Assembly: GCA_021779875.1 (NCBI GenBank)
Contig: JAJXZV010000402.1
Location: forward strand, 1 to 6,770
Reading direction: 5' to 3'
Origin: Pseudomonadota bacterium
GTDB lineage: Bacteria > Pseudomonadota > Gammaproteobacteria > Steroidobacterales > Steroidobacteraceae
Length of the DNA: 6,770 bases
Shown: one piece after another, positions 1 through 5,568 of the stretch
Numbering within the stretch: the first letter of the stretch is position 1
Layout: each line of letters opens with the position of its first letter
Notes under the pieces: generated by a model
What the model was told of the DNA's origin: nothing
Database searches by the model: none
What the model saw: only the letters and a program-made list of their open reading frames with translations
Translations under genes and position numbers: made by a program

Positions 1-367
1 CGCCGGCCTCGATGCCCTCGCCGGCCTCGATGCCCATGCCGGCCTCGATGCCCCAGCCGGCCTCGATGCCCTCGCCGGCCTTGATGCCCTTGCCGGCCTT
101 GATGCCCGAGCCGGCCTCGATGCCCTCGCCGGCCTTGATGCCCTTGCCGGCCTCGATGCCCCAGCCGGCCTTGATGCCCTCGCCGGCCTCGATGCCAGAG
201 CCGGCGAGCGCCAGGATGCGCCCGGACGCCGAGATGCCCCCCTTGAACCGGACGACGCCGAGATCAGCGGCGATCTCAATGTGCCCGACAAACGCCGATA
301 CATCCGGGCCGACGTAATCGCCGTTGACGACGTTGTCAGCGGTGATGTGGAGAGTGGGAAAGGTCAC
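1..367 (-). CDS. Hexapeptide-repeat (GI[E/K]AGx) phage protein, 3' part outside window
   Basis: This leftward gene starts at GTG 367-365 and is still open at base 1 (122 codons seen). The GTG overlaps the upstream gene's TGA (GTGA), and AGGAGG lies about 10 nt before it, so the start is well supported. The N-terminal ~60 residues (VTFPTLHITADNVV...) are not repetitive. From about residue 57 the protein becomes eleven perfect six-residue repeats G-I-E/K-A-G-x, with x = S, E, W, K or M. Such a regular Ile/Ala/Gly hexapeptide suggests an elongated beta-solenoid or similar fold, but it does not match the classic left-handed beta-helix hexapeptide rule exactly, so the fold is inference. There is no signal peptide or membrane segment. 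Last of three genes in the leftward operon. Function unknown. Confidence 0.8.
   Translation of the reverse strand, partial: MTFPTLHITADNVVNGDYVGPDVSAFVGHIEIAADLGVVRFKGGISASGRILALAGSGIEAGEGIKAGWGIEAGKGIKAGEGIEAGSGIKAGKGIKAGEGIEAGWGIEAGMGIEAGEGIEAG
2..205. repeat. 18-bp tandem repeat array, 11 units
   Basis: Eleven contiguous 18-bp units start at 2, 20, 38 and so on to 182, followed by a partial GCCGGC at 200-205. On the plus strand each unit is GCCGGCC-T-C/T-GATGCC followed by a three-base variable codon. The unit is exactly six codons. On the minus strand the variation falls on codons for E versus K and on the sixth residue, while the G, I, A, G codons are identical in every unit. This indicates recent tandem duplication with coding selection. 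Confidence 0.95.
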
Positions 368-750
368 GGATCGATTTCCTCCTGAGCGCTGAACTCCCGG
401 TCGAGCGCGCGGCGCTCGCGGGCGGCCTCCATGGCCGCGTCGGGGTCGGCGTAGCGGTCGATGACGGTCTGCTCGCGCGCGTCGTCCTGGTGGTCGTCGA
501 ACCAGCGTTCGGCCCAGCCGTAGAGGTCGTCGTCTTCCTGCAGCTCGACCCAGCAGCCGTTCACGCGGGCAGCAACGCCGGCGAACTCCATCTCCTCCGG
601 GTCCGGCGGCAGGTAGGCGCCGAGCGAGCGGCTGTAGGTGCCGCCGAAGGGGCCGGGCGCCGTGTAGTCGAAGCTGATGCGCAGGGAGACCGAGCCGCCG
701 GGAACGGCGGAGCTCTCGAAGAGCGCGTCGATGATGCAGGACGTGCTCAT
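364..750 (-). CDS. Hypothetical phage protein, 128 aa, acidic C-terminus
   Basis: ATG 750-748 lies inside an ATGA overlap with the upstream gene, and the TGA at 366-364 overlaps the GTG of the downstream gene, so this is the middle gene of a translationally coupled leftward operon. The protein has two visible parts. Residues 1-70 are strand-rich (SVSLRISFDYTAPG, EMEFAGVAARVNGCWVEL). The second half is highly charged and helical, rich in D, E and R (DDDLYGWAERWFDDHQDDAREQ; later AMEAARERRALDREF). I see no catalytic motif, membrane segment or metal site. Acidic helical C-termini occur in small phage proteins that bind host factors, but that is only a thought. Not recognised as a named family. 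Confidence 0.85.
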   Translation of the reverse strand: MSTSCIIDALFESSAVPGGSVSLRISFDYTAPGPFGGTYSRSLGAYLPPDPEEMEFAGVAARVNGCWVELQEDDDLYGWAERWFDDHQDDAREQTVIDRYADPDAAMEAARERRALDREFSAQEEIDP

Positions 751-1037
751 GCGTAGATGCTCCTGGCGCTCTCGCAGCGGTCGTAGGGGATGACGTTGCC
801 GTCCTGGTCGCGGTCGCCGCTCTCGATCTCGGCGGCCAACTGGTCGCTCTCGGTGCGCAGCACCAGCGCGGCGCCGACCGCATCACGCGCCTCGGCGATC
901 GTCAGGACGGCGTCGGTCCACTGCCGACTCTCGGCCGGCGTCTCGCTGTTGTGGCTCAGGAGGCTGGCCAGAATGCCGGCCTGTTCGATCATCCGAAACA
1001 GGCGCCGGGCATCGGCAGTGGTGACAGGGGCGTCCAT
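747..1037 (-). CDS. Hypothetical protein, 96 aa, first gene of leftward early operon
   Basis: The chosen start is ATG 1037-1035, with a GGAG about nine bases upstream. A longer frame continues up to an ATG at 1157, but those 40 extra codons cross the promoter, the perfect operator and the neighbouring HTH ORF, and have the composition of noncoding sequence, so I rejected them. The stop TGA (749-747) forms ATGA with the next gene. The protein is mostly helical (TTADARRLFRMIEQAGILAS, then AEARDAVGAALVLRTESDQLAAEIE) and ends in a charged tail. There is no recognised domain or HTH. It is transcribed from the operator-controlled promoter about 30 bp upstream, placing it in the same regulatory position as the first gene of a lambdoid leftward early operon, such as an N or kil-type gene. 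That is positional analogy only. Confidence 0.75.
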   Translation of the reverse strand: MDAPVTTADARRLFRMIEQAGILASLLSHNSETPAESRQWTDAVLTIAEARDAVGAALVLRTESDQLAAEIESGDRDQDGNVIPYDRCESARSIYA

Positions 1038-1072
1038 CGGGGGGTCTCCGCGCCCAGGAGGGGCGTGGGGGA

Positions 1073-1091
1073 TTCTTACTGCGAGTAAGAA
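1073..1091. promoter_or_regulatory. Operator O1, perfect palindrome
   Basis: TTCTTACT-GCG-AGTAAGAA, with perfect 8-bp arms around a 3-bp centre. It is identical in both arms to the operator at 1289-1307, and the identity extends into the flanks (GGGGA before and an extra A after). It fills the spacer and -10 of the leftward promoter, so a bound dimer should block RNA polymerase. The likely ligand is the Cro-like protein encoded at 1314 or a C1-type repressor not seen intact here. Confidence 0.85.
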
Positions 1092-1101
1092 AACCGCGCA
1101 A
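1073..1101 (-). promoter_or_regulatory. Leftward early promoter (PL-like)
   Basis: Read on the minus strand, a -35-like TTGCGC (1101-1096) is followed by exactly 17 bp and then a -10-like TAAGAA (1078-1073). The -10 is the right-hand arm of the palindromic operator on that strand. Predicted transcription start near 1066 gives a leader of about 29 nt before the ATG at 1037. Both hexamers match the sigma-70 consensus at only three positions, but the rightward promoter at 1279-1307 has the same layout, which raises confidence. Confidence 0.6.
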
Positions 1102-1117
1102 GCGAAAAATGAGCACA

Positions 1118-1125
1118 GGTAAGAA
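1118..1125. promoter_or_regulatory. Operator half-site (weak partner of O1)
   Basis: GGTAAGAA matches the right operator arm AGTAAGAA at 7 of 8 bases. The matching left arm (1107-1114) is absent, so only one half-site is present. If extended to a full 19-bp site its centre is 1116, which is 34 bp from the centre of O1 (1082). Confidence 0.4.
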
Positions 1126-1233
1126 TCATGGATGAGCGACGGCGCCCTTCGTGACACCCACGAGGCGCGCTAGCTCCTCCTGGGTGTAGCCCGCCCTCAA
1201 CCTGGCGGCGCGCAAACGGTCCGATATGTCCAT
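1126..1233 (-). pseudogene. Truncated XRE/Cro-C1 family repressor (35 codons)
   Basis: ATG 1233-1231 to TGA 1128-1126 encodes 35 residues. They match the beginning of the HTH_3/XRE domain: an amphipathic first helix (DRLRAARLRAG), the hallmark helix 2 (YTQEELARLVG) and the start of helix 3 (VTKGAVA). The reading then ends in H-P-stop where the family normally continues with a Q/W-E-x-G segment and two more helices. No other frame restores it. The upstream frame has a TAG right before the ATG, so the start is fixed. The RBS is weak. Its position between the two operators and leftward orientation are those of a C1 repressor gene. It is most simply a remnant after deletion of the rest of the gene. 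A functional micro-protein cannot be excluded, but it lacks a complete DNA-binding fold. Confidence 0.6.
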
Positions 1234-1254
1234 GACCTATGGTGTGCGGTCGCC

Positions 1255-1273
1255 CTCTTACCTGCACTCAGAA
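1255..1273. promoter_or_regulatory. Degenerate operator (weak partner of O2)
   Basis: CTCTTACC-TGC-ACTCAGAA matches the 16 arm positions of the perfect operator at 12 (6 of 8 in each arm). Its centre (1264) is 34 bp from the centre of the perfect operator at 1289-1307, the same spacing as between O1 and its half-site. It lies just upstream of the truncated repressor ORF and could autoregulate its leftward transcription. Confidence 0.5.
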
Positions 1274-1278
1274 TGTGG

Positions 1279-1307
1279 TTGACGGGGATTCTTACTAGCA
1301 GTAAGAA
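1279..1307 (+). promoter_or_regulatory. Rightward early promoter (PR-like)
   Basis: TTGACG (1279-1284; 5 of 6 to the -35 consensus) is followed by 17 bp and TAAGAA (1302-1307) as a weak -10. The -10 is the right arm of operator O2, mirroring the leftward promoter. Predicted start of transcription is about 1313-1314, right at the ATG of the cro-like gene. It should drive the long rightward operon to at least the right edge of the window, since I see no convincing terminator downstream. Confidence 0.65.
1289..1307. promoter_or_regulatory. Operator O2, perfect palindrome
   Basis: TTCTTACT-AGC-AGTAAGAA, with perfect 8-bp arms and only the 3-bp centre differing from O1. It sits between the -35 and -10 of the rightward promoter and covers the -10, a classic repression position, six bases before the ATG of the cro-like gene. 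Confidence 0.85.
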
Positions 1308-1313
1308 ATCGGC

Positions 1314-1559
1314 ATGAGTGCGCGCGATCCCATCCTCACCGAGATCAAGAGCCGCCGCGGCGCCGTAAAAGAGATCGCCGCGGCATGTTTTCTCACCCCG
1401 CAGGCGGTGTCGCAGTGGCGGCACGTGCCCCGGTGGCACGTCGACGTGGTGTCGCGCCTCACCGGCATTCCTGCTCATCAGCTTCGGCCCGACCTTTGGG
1501 ATGCGCCAACGGGCGGCTCCGGGCCGGGCGGTACACCCCACACGAAGGAGGCTGCGTGA
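1314..1559 (+). CDS. YdaS/Cro-like DNA-binding regulator, 81 aa
   Basis: A small phage regulator of the YdaS/Cro type, expected to bind the early operators as a dimer and repress its own promoter. Residues 18-36 form the helix-turn-helix: VKEIAAAC is helix 2 and TPQAVSQWR the recognition helix, followed by the family-typical segment RLTGIPAHQLRPDLW (48-62). That region strongly resembles YdaS-type proteins, which end their folded domain with a x-RPD-L/I motif. Phe26 sits where the turn usually has Gly. The last ~18 residues (GGSGPGG...) are low complexity and probably disordered. The start ATG has no Shine-Dalgarno sequence; only operator bases precede it, which fits a leaderless transcript. 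It is first in the rightward operon and its stop overlaps the next gene's GTG. Confidence 0.88.
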   Translation: MSARDPILTEIKSRRGAVKEIAAACFLTPQAVSQWRHVPRWHVDVVSRLTGIPAHQLRPDLWDAPTGGSGPGGTPHTKEAA

Positions 1560-1708
1560 GCGACGATCCCAACGTCTGGCACCGGGCTCTGCGCGAGTTC
1601 GAGGGCGAGCGCGCACCTGTCGGCATCCGGCCCGACCAGCCCGATCTGCCGATGGCCGTCCATTCCGCACCGGACGGCTTCGACATGGTCAACGAATCGC
1701 CGATCTGA
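1556..1708 (+). CDS. Small hypothetical protein, 50 aa
   Basis: The GTG at 1556-1558 overlaps the TGA of the cro-like gene (GTGA) and is preceded by GGAGG four bases upstream, a strong coupled start. The product begins (V/M)SDDPNVWHRALREFEGE and continues with a proline-rich stretch (GIRPDQPDLPM). It is acidic, with no recognisable domain. Small proteins in this position, between Cro and the replication genes, are common in phages and are often CII-like or accessory regulators, but no HTH is visible here. Function unknown. Confidence 0.7.
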   Translation: MSDDPNVWHRALREFEGERAPVGIRPDQPDLPMAVHSAPDGFDMVNESPI

Positions 1709-1725
1709 AACAGGCGCCCGGTCGC

Positions 1726-3126
1726 ATGCAGCTTCGCCCCTATCAGCAGCAGGCATTCGAGGCGCTGCGTGGTGCGTATCGGCAACGCCACCGGGCCGTC
1801 CTGCTCGCCGCAGCCACGGGCGCCGGCAAGACCATCCTCATCGTCGCCGCCGCGCAAGGCGCCATCGAGAAGGGCAACGCGGTCCTCGTCATCGCCCACC
1901 GCATCGAGTTGATCCGGCAGGCCAGTGCCAAGCTGCGTGCCGCCGGCTTCGCCCACGGCATCATCGCCCCCGGCTACCCGCAGACGCTCGACCGCATCCA
2001 GGTCGGCTCGGTGCAAACCCTGGCGCGGCGGCTGCCCAGGCTGCCGCGGTTCGACCTGATCGTCATCGACGAGGCGCACCACGCCGTCGCCTCGCAGTAT
2101 CAAGCGCTGCTGGATTCCCAGCCGCAGGCCCGCGTGCTGGGTGTCACCGCCACGCCGTCGCGTCTCGACGGCCGCGGCCTCGGGCGCGCGTCCGGCGGCA
2201 TCTTCGACGTCCTCGTCGTCGGCCCGCAGACGGCCGAGCTCGTCGGCGGCGGCTACCTGTCGCCGACCCGCGTCTTTGCCCCCGCGAAGGGCGCGCCGGA
2301 CCTCGCCGGCATCAAGACCGTCGCCGGCGACTACGACCAGCGCCAGCTCGCCGAGATCATGGACCAGGCGCGCGTCACCGGAGACGCCGTGGCCGAGTAC
2401 GCCAGGCGATGCCCGGGCGCGCCGGCGATCGCCTTCTGCGTCAGCGTGCAGCACGCCCAGGACGTCGCCGCCGCCTTCGTGGCCGCCGGCTGGCGCGCCG
2501 TGGCGGCGTACGGCGCCATGCCAGCGCGCGAGCGCGACGAGGCCCTGTCCGGCCTCGCGGACGGCCGCGTGCAGGTCGTGTGCTCTTGTTCCTTAATCGA
2601 CGAGGGGCTCGACGTGCCGAGGGTCGGCTGCGTCATCGATCTGGCGCCGACGAAGAGCCTCGGGCGGTTCCTGCAGCGGGTCGGCCGCGGGCTGCGGCCC
2701 TATGCGGGCAAGGAGCGCCTGGTGGTGCTCGATCACGCCGGCAACACACAGGTGCACGGCTTCGCCGAGACCCCGCGCGAGTGGTCGCTCGACGGACGTA
2801 AGCATCGCCAGGCTGCCCCGGCCATCCGTCAGTGCCCGCAATGCTACGCGGTGTTCCAGCCGCAGCATCGCTGCCCCGCCTGCGGCCACGAGTTCGTCGC
2901 CGCGCCGCGGGCGCGCATGGTCGAGGCGGTGGCGGGGGAGCTCGTCGAGTTGCGGCCCGAAGACGTGGCGCCGGTCAAGCGCGCCGACATGCGCGCCGGT
3001 CTCGCCGGCTGCGAGACGCTGGCCGACATGCAGGCGCTCGCTCGCCGCCTCGGGTTCAAGCCCGGCTGGGCGTGGGTCCAGTGGCAGATGCGCAAGCGCG
3101 GGCGGCGGCAGGGAGCGGCGGCATGA
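1726..3126 (+). CDS. RadD-like SF2 DEAH-box helicase with C-terminal zinc ribbon, 466 aa
   Basis: An ATP-dependent DNA helicase/translocase of superfamily 2. Visible motifs: Q-like RPYQQQAF (4-11), Walker A ATGAGKT (30-36), motif Ia AHR (57-59), DEAH (115-118), TATPSR motif III (141-146), motif V region SLIDEGLDVP (289-298) and motif VI QRVGRGLR (317-324). A C-terminal zinc ribbon uses Cys370, 373, 383 and 386 (CPQC...CPAC). Two RecA-like domains followed by a zinc ribbon is the layout of E. coli RadD (YejH), which works in recombination and fork repair; the phage copy is shorter (RadD is about 590 aa). I start at ATG 1726 because the protein begins with the motif expected; upstream codons are out of family. 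The RBS is weak (ACAGG, 12-nt spacing). Codons for residues 286-290 include TCT, TGT and TTA, unusual in this GC3-rich gene. It ends in ATGA with the nuclease gene. Confidence 0.93.
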   Translation: MQLRPYQQQAFEALRGAYRQRHRAVLLAAATGAGKTILIVAAAQGAIEKGNAVLVIAHRIELIRQASAKLRAAGFAHGIIAPGYPQTLDRIQVGSVQTLARRLPRLPRFDLIVIDEAHHAVASQYQALLDSQPQARVLGVTATPSRLDGRGLGRASGGIFDVLVVGPQTAELVGGGYLSPTRVFAPAKGAPDLAGIKTVAGDYDQRQLAEIMDQARVTGDAVAEYARRCPGAPAIAFCVSVQHAQDVAAAFVAAGWRAVAAYGAMPARERDEALSGLADGRVQVVCSCSLIDEGLDVPRVGCVIDLAPTKSLGRFLQRVGRGLRPYAGKERLVVLDHAGNTQVHGFAETPREWSLDGRKHRQAAPAIRQCPQCYAVFQPQHRCPACGHEFVAAPRARMVEAVAGELVELRPEDVAPVKRADMRAGLAGCETLADMQALARRLGFKPGWAWVQWQMRKRGRRQGAAA

Positions 3127-3485
3127 GCGAGACCGAGATCCTGCACGCGGTGATGATCCGGCTCAGCAACGCCGGCGTGAAGATCTTCCGCAACAACCAG
3201 GGCGTCGCCGTCTACCCGGACGGCTCCCGCGTGAGGTACGGCATCGCCAATCCCGGCGGCTCCGATCTCATCGGCTGGGTGCCCGTCATCATCACGCCGG
3301 AGATGGTCGGCCAGACGGTCGCCGTGTTCGTCGCCGCGGAAGTGAAGACTCCGCGCGGACGCGCCAACCCGAGACAGCGCCGATTCCTCGATGCGGTCGC
3401 CGCGGCAGGGGGATTCGCCGCCGTCCTGCGCAGCGAGGACGATGCGGCCAAGCTGGCGAAGGAGGCATCCCGTGATCGCCAGTGA
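3123..3485 (+). CDS. VRR-NUC domain nuclease, 120 aa
   Basis: A stand-alone VRR-NUC nuclease of the PD-(D/E)XK superfamily, the size typical of phage versions. Visible catalytic elements: Glu5 in the first helix (SETEILHAV), Asp48 in GGSDLIGW, the E-V-K triad half (Glu73, Lys75) followed by TPRGRANPRQ, and Gln85. This set (E...GxSD...ExK...Q) is the family signature, so the enzyme is probably active and metal-dependent. Family members, including FAN1 and phage homologues, cut branched or flap DNA, and phage ones have been proposed as Holliday-junction resolvases. The start ATG overlaps the helicase stop by 4 bp, suggesting that helicase and nuclease act together on replication or recombination intermediates. 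Confidence 0.93.
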   Translation: MSETEILHAVMIRLSNAGVKIFRNNQGVAVYPDGSRVRYGIANPGGSDLIGWVPVIITPEMVGQTVAVFVAAEVKTPRGRANPRQRRFLDAVAAAGGFAAVLRSEDDAAKLAKEASRDRQ

Positions 3486-3762
3486 TCCCGGCCCGTGGGG
3501 GCGCTGCGCCGCGGAACTCCCGGATGACGTGGCCACGCTCCTGCGCCAGGCGATTCTCGCCGAGCGCCAGGTGGTGCTGGCGGCGCTCCGGATCGGTCCG
3601 CGGCCGACCCGCTACGTCATCGACACGCTGAGCCGCGCCGACGGAGAGGCGTCGGTGGCGTGGGCCCGGCTGCGCGAGGCGGCGACGGCCTACGTCGCAG
3701 AGACCACCGACTCCGGCCGACGCGCGGCAACGCGTGGAACAAAGTTGGGAGACGAGGCGTGA
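3472..3762 (+). CDS. Hypothetical protein, 96 aa
   Basis: GTG 3472 lies within the last 14 bases of the nuclease gene and follows AGGAGG by about eight bases, so the start is firm. The product (V/M)IASDPGPWGR... is mainly helical. The middle reads LLRQAILAERQVVLAALRIGPRPTRYVIDTLSRADGEASVAWARLREA. Its RPTRYVIDTLSR segment resembles the helix-turn-helix pattern of small winged-helix proteins, but too weakly to assign. The C-terminal end is basic (GRRAATRGTK). The stop forms GTGA with the next gene. Its role in replication is implied only by position. Confidence 0.8.
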   Translation: MIASDPGPWGRCAAELPDDVATLLRQAILAERQVVLAALRIGPRPTRYVIDTLSRADGEASVAWARLREAATAYVAETTDSGRRAATRGTKLGDEA

Positions 3763-4445
3763 CAGCGCTCCATCCGTTCGGACCAGAGAGCTACGCCGCC
3801 TACGCATCCGTCATAGCCTCTGGCGCCGGGCGCCGCATCGACTGGCTCGGGCTGCTGGAGACGCTGCCGCCGGACGAGGCCGACGCGTTCGCCCGCGGCG
3901 TGCGCGATGAGGTGCTGCGCCGGCCGCACGATCCGGCCGCGGACGGCCTCGCCGAGGTCGTGCGCATCTGGCCGATCCGGTATGAGCACCAGCGGAAGCG
4001 CGCCGGAGAGGAAGCGTCTGTTGCCGGCAAGGAAGCCGGCCAGCGCTTCGGCTGGCTGCGGCAAGAGTGGCTCTCCTACGCCGCCCAGGCGGTGCTCTAC
4101 GCGCTGCTCGGCGAGCCGTGGCCGGACGATGAGTCCGCAGTGCGTCTCGCCATCGCGGCGGTGGCGCGGCGCGTGGACGTGCCAGCCGCCGTGGCCGACC
4201 AGATGGCGGCGGCCATCTGGCGCGAGGGAGCGGACGTGGCCGCCAGGTTCCACCAGGCGCTGCGCCGACGCATCTGGCCGCTCTGCGCCAGTCGCGTGCC
4301 AGGAGCGCAGATCCTCGCCGCGGCGAACGACGTGCACGAGAGATTCGGTGGACGACTGCTCGACGGCGAGGCGCTGCTGGCCGAGTGCCGGAGGGTCGCG
4401 GTCCTGTCGATACCGAAAAGGCGGCGTCATCGTGTCAACGGCTGA
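3759..4445 (+). CDS. Hypothetical replication-region protein, 228 aa
   Basis: The GTG at 3759 overlaps the previous stop (GTGA) and is preceded by GGGAG. The protein is helical with conserved-looking aromatic positions: PFGPESYAAYASVIASG at the start, WLRQEWLSYAAQAVLYALLGEPWPDDES around residues 100-125, then several Ala/Arg-rich helices and a basic tail (IPKRRRHRVNG). There is no Walker motif, zinc site or membrane helix. It directly precedes and overlaps the RepA-like ATPase gene by 14 bp, a position often held by a primase, initiator or helicase loader. I could not recognise any such motif, so it is only a candidate partner of the ATPase. Confidence 0.8.
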   Translation: MTALHPFGPESYAAYASVIASGAGRRIDWLGLLETLPPDEADAFARGVRDEVLRRPHDPAADGLAEVVRIWPIRYEHQRKRAGEEASVAGKEAGQRFGWLRQEWLSYAAQAVLYALLGEPWPDDESAVRLAIAAVARRVDVPAAVADQMAAAIWREGADVAARFHQALRRRIWPLCASRVPGAQILAAANDVHERFGGRLLDGEALLAECRRVAVLSIPKRRRHRVNG

Positions 4446-5568
4446 AGACCCGTTCTGGAGAGACATTGCGCTGCCCCGCCTGCGGCCGGTGGCCACGCCG
4501 GCGCGCGAGAGCATCCCGGTCCTCTACTTCAACGACATCGCGCCGCAGATCGACGCGGCCGACTTCGTCGAGGGGCTGCTAATCCGGGAGTCGATGGCGG
4601 TCGTCTACGGCCAGTCGAACAGCGGCAAGACGTTCTGGATGCTCGACCTGGTGCTGCACGTCGTCGCGGGCATGGCGTGGAACGGCCGCGAGGTCGAGCG
4701 GTGCGGCGTGCTTTGGCTCGCCATGGAAGGCAGCCACGGCATCAGCAACCGCGTGTCGGCATGGCGCGAGCACCATGGCATCGACGTGGCGGATCTGCCA
4801 TTCGCCGTCGTGCCCGTAGCCCTCGACCTGCTGACGCCGGACGGCGACACCGAGCGGCTGATCGAGACGGCAGCCGACGTGGCCGCGCGGCTATCGGTTC
4901 CGGTCGGCCTCATCGTCGTGGACACGCTCTCCCGCGCCATGGCCGGCGGAAACGAGAACGCGCCCGACGACATGGGCGCGCTGGTGACCAACGGTACGCG
5001 ACTGCAGCAGGAGCTACACGCGGCCGTCACCTGGATCCACCACTCCGGCAAGGACGACGCCAAGGGCGCGCGCGGCCACAGCCTGCTGCGCGCCGCGACC
5101 GACACGGAGATCGAGATCACCGCCGAGGGCAACTCCCACGTCGCGCGCGTCACCAAGCAGCGCGAGCTCGACGGCAACGCAGAATTTCCATTCTCGCTCA
5201 AGGTCGTCGACCTGGGCGTGAACAAGCGCGGGAAGCCGGTCACTTCCTGCGTGGTCGAAGGCCTCGACGACGGTCATACGGCGGGCGCCGTTCCGTCACC
5301 GAGGTTGAAAGGGCACGTCAGGCGGGCGCTTGACGTGCTTGTGGACCTGCTCGCGGAGAGCGGGAAGTCTGGCTACGCAGGTGTGCCACAAGCCTGCCCA
5401 TCCGTCCCCGAGGACTGGTGGAGAGATCGCTTCGCAGACCACACGCCGTCTGACGGCAAGCCTGACACGAAGAGGAAGGCGTTCGTCCGGTCCGTCCAGG
5501 AGCTTCAGGACCGCCGGATCGTGGGTCTCAACCAAGGCCGCGCGTGGCTGATCGGGGGAAGCAGATGA
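4432..5568 (+). CDS. RepA-like hexameric replicative helicase/ATPase (AAA_25), 378 aa
   Basis: A RecA-fold ATPase of the RepA/AAA_25 group, which forms hexameric 5'-3' replicative helicases on plasmid RSF1010 and is found in many phages. Visible motifs: Walker A GQSNSGKT (60-67, Lys66), Walker B VGLIVVDTLSRA (Asp164), a catalytic-type Glu99 in LWLAMEG, and the sensor/arginine region WIHHSGKDDAKGARGH (201-216). A C-terminal segment from about residue 300 (KGHVRRALDVLVDLLAE ... KRKAFVRSVQELQDRRIVG) looks like a winged helix. I chose GTG 4432 because AAGGCGG lies eight bases upstream and the frame before it is the shadow of the preceding gene. The stop forms ATGA with the repeat-bearing ORF that holds the candidate origin, consistent with this helicase being loaded there. 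Confidence 0.9.
   Translation: MSTAEDPFWRDIALPRLRPVATPARESIPVLYFNDIAPQIDAADFVEGLLIRESMAVVYGQSNSGKTFWMLDLVLHVVAGMAWNGREVERCGVLWLAMEGSHGISNRVSAWREHHGIDVADLPFAVVPVALDLLTPDGDTERLIETAADVAARLSVPVGLIVVDTLSRAMAGGNENAPDDMGALVTNGTRLQQELHAAVTWIHHSGKDDAKGARGHSLLRAATDTEIEITAEGNSHVARVTKQRELDGNAEFPFSLKVVDLGVNKRGKPVTSCVVEGLDDGHTAGAVPSPRLKGHVRRALDVLVDLLAESGKSGYAGVPQACPSVPEDWWRDRFADHTPSDGKPDTKRKAFVRSVQELQDRRIVGLNQGRAWLIGGSR

Noticed and set aside
12..317. Plus-strand ORF with Met/Pro/Ser repeats (MPSPASMP...)
   Set aside because: It is the antisense shadow of the hexapeptide-repeat gene, which has a strong RBS and a GTGA-coupled start; the plus ORF has neither.
1038..1157. N-terminal extension of the 747-1037 gene to ATG 1157
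   Set aside because: The extra codons cross the promoter, the perfect operator and the repressor remnant, and an RBS supports ATG 1037.
1501..1725. Longer helicase start at 1501
   Set aside because: The added residues are the out-of-frame reading of the cro-like and 50-aa genes; the helicase fold begins at ATG 1726.
1459..2454. 331-aa minus-strand ORF
   Set aside because: Antisense to the helicase with its Walker and DEAH motifs; long antisense ORFs are expected at this GC content.
3690..4514. 274-aa minus-strand ORF
   Set aside because: Shadow of the 228-aa gene, which has coupled starts and a good RBS.
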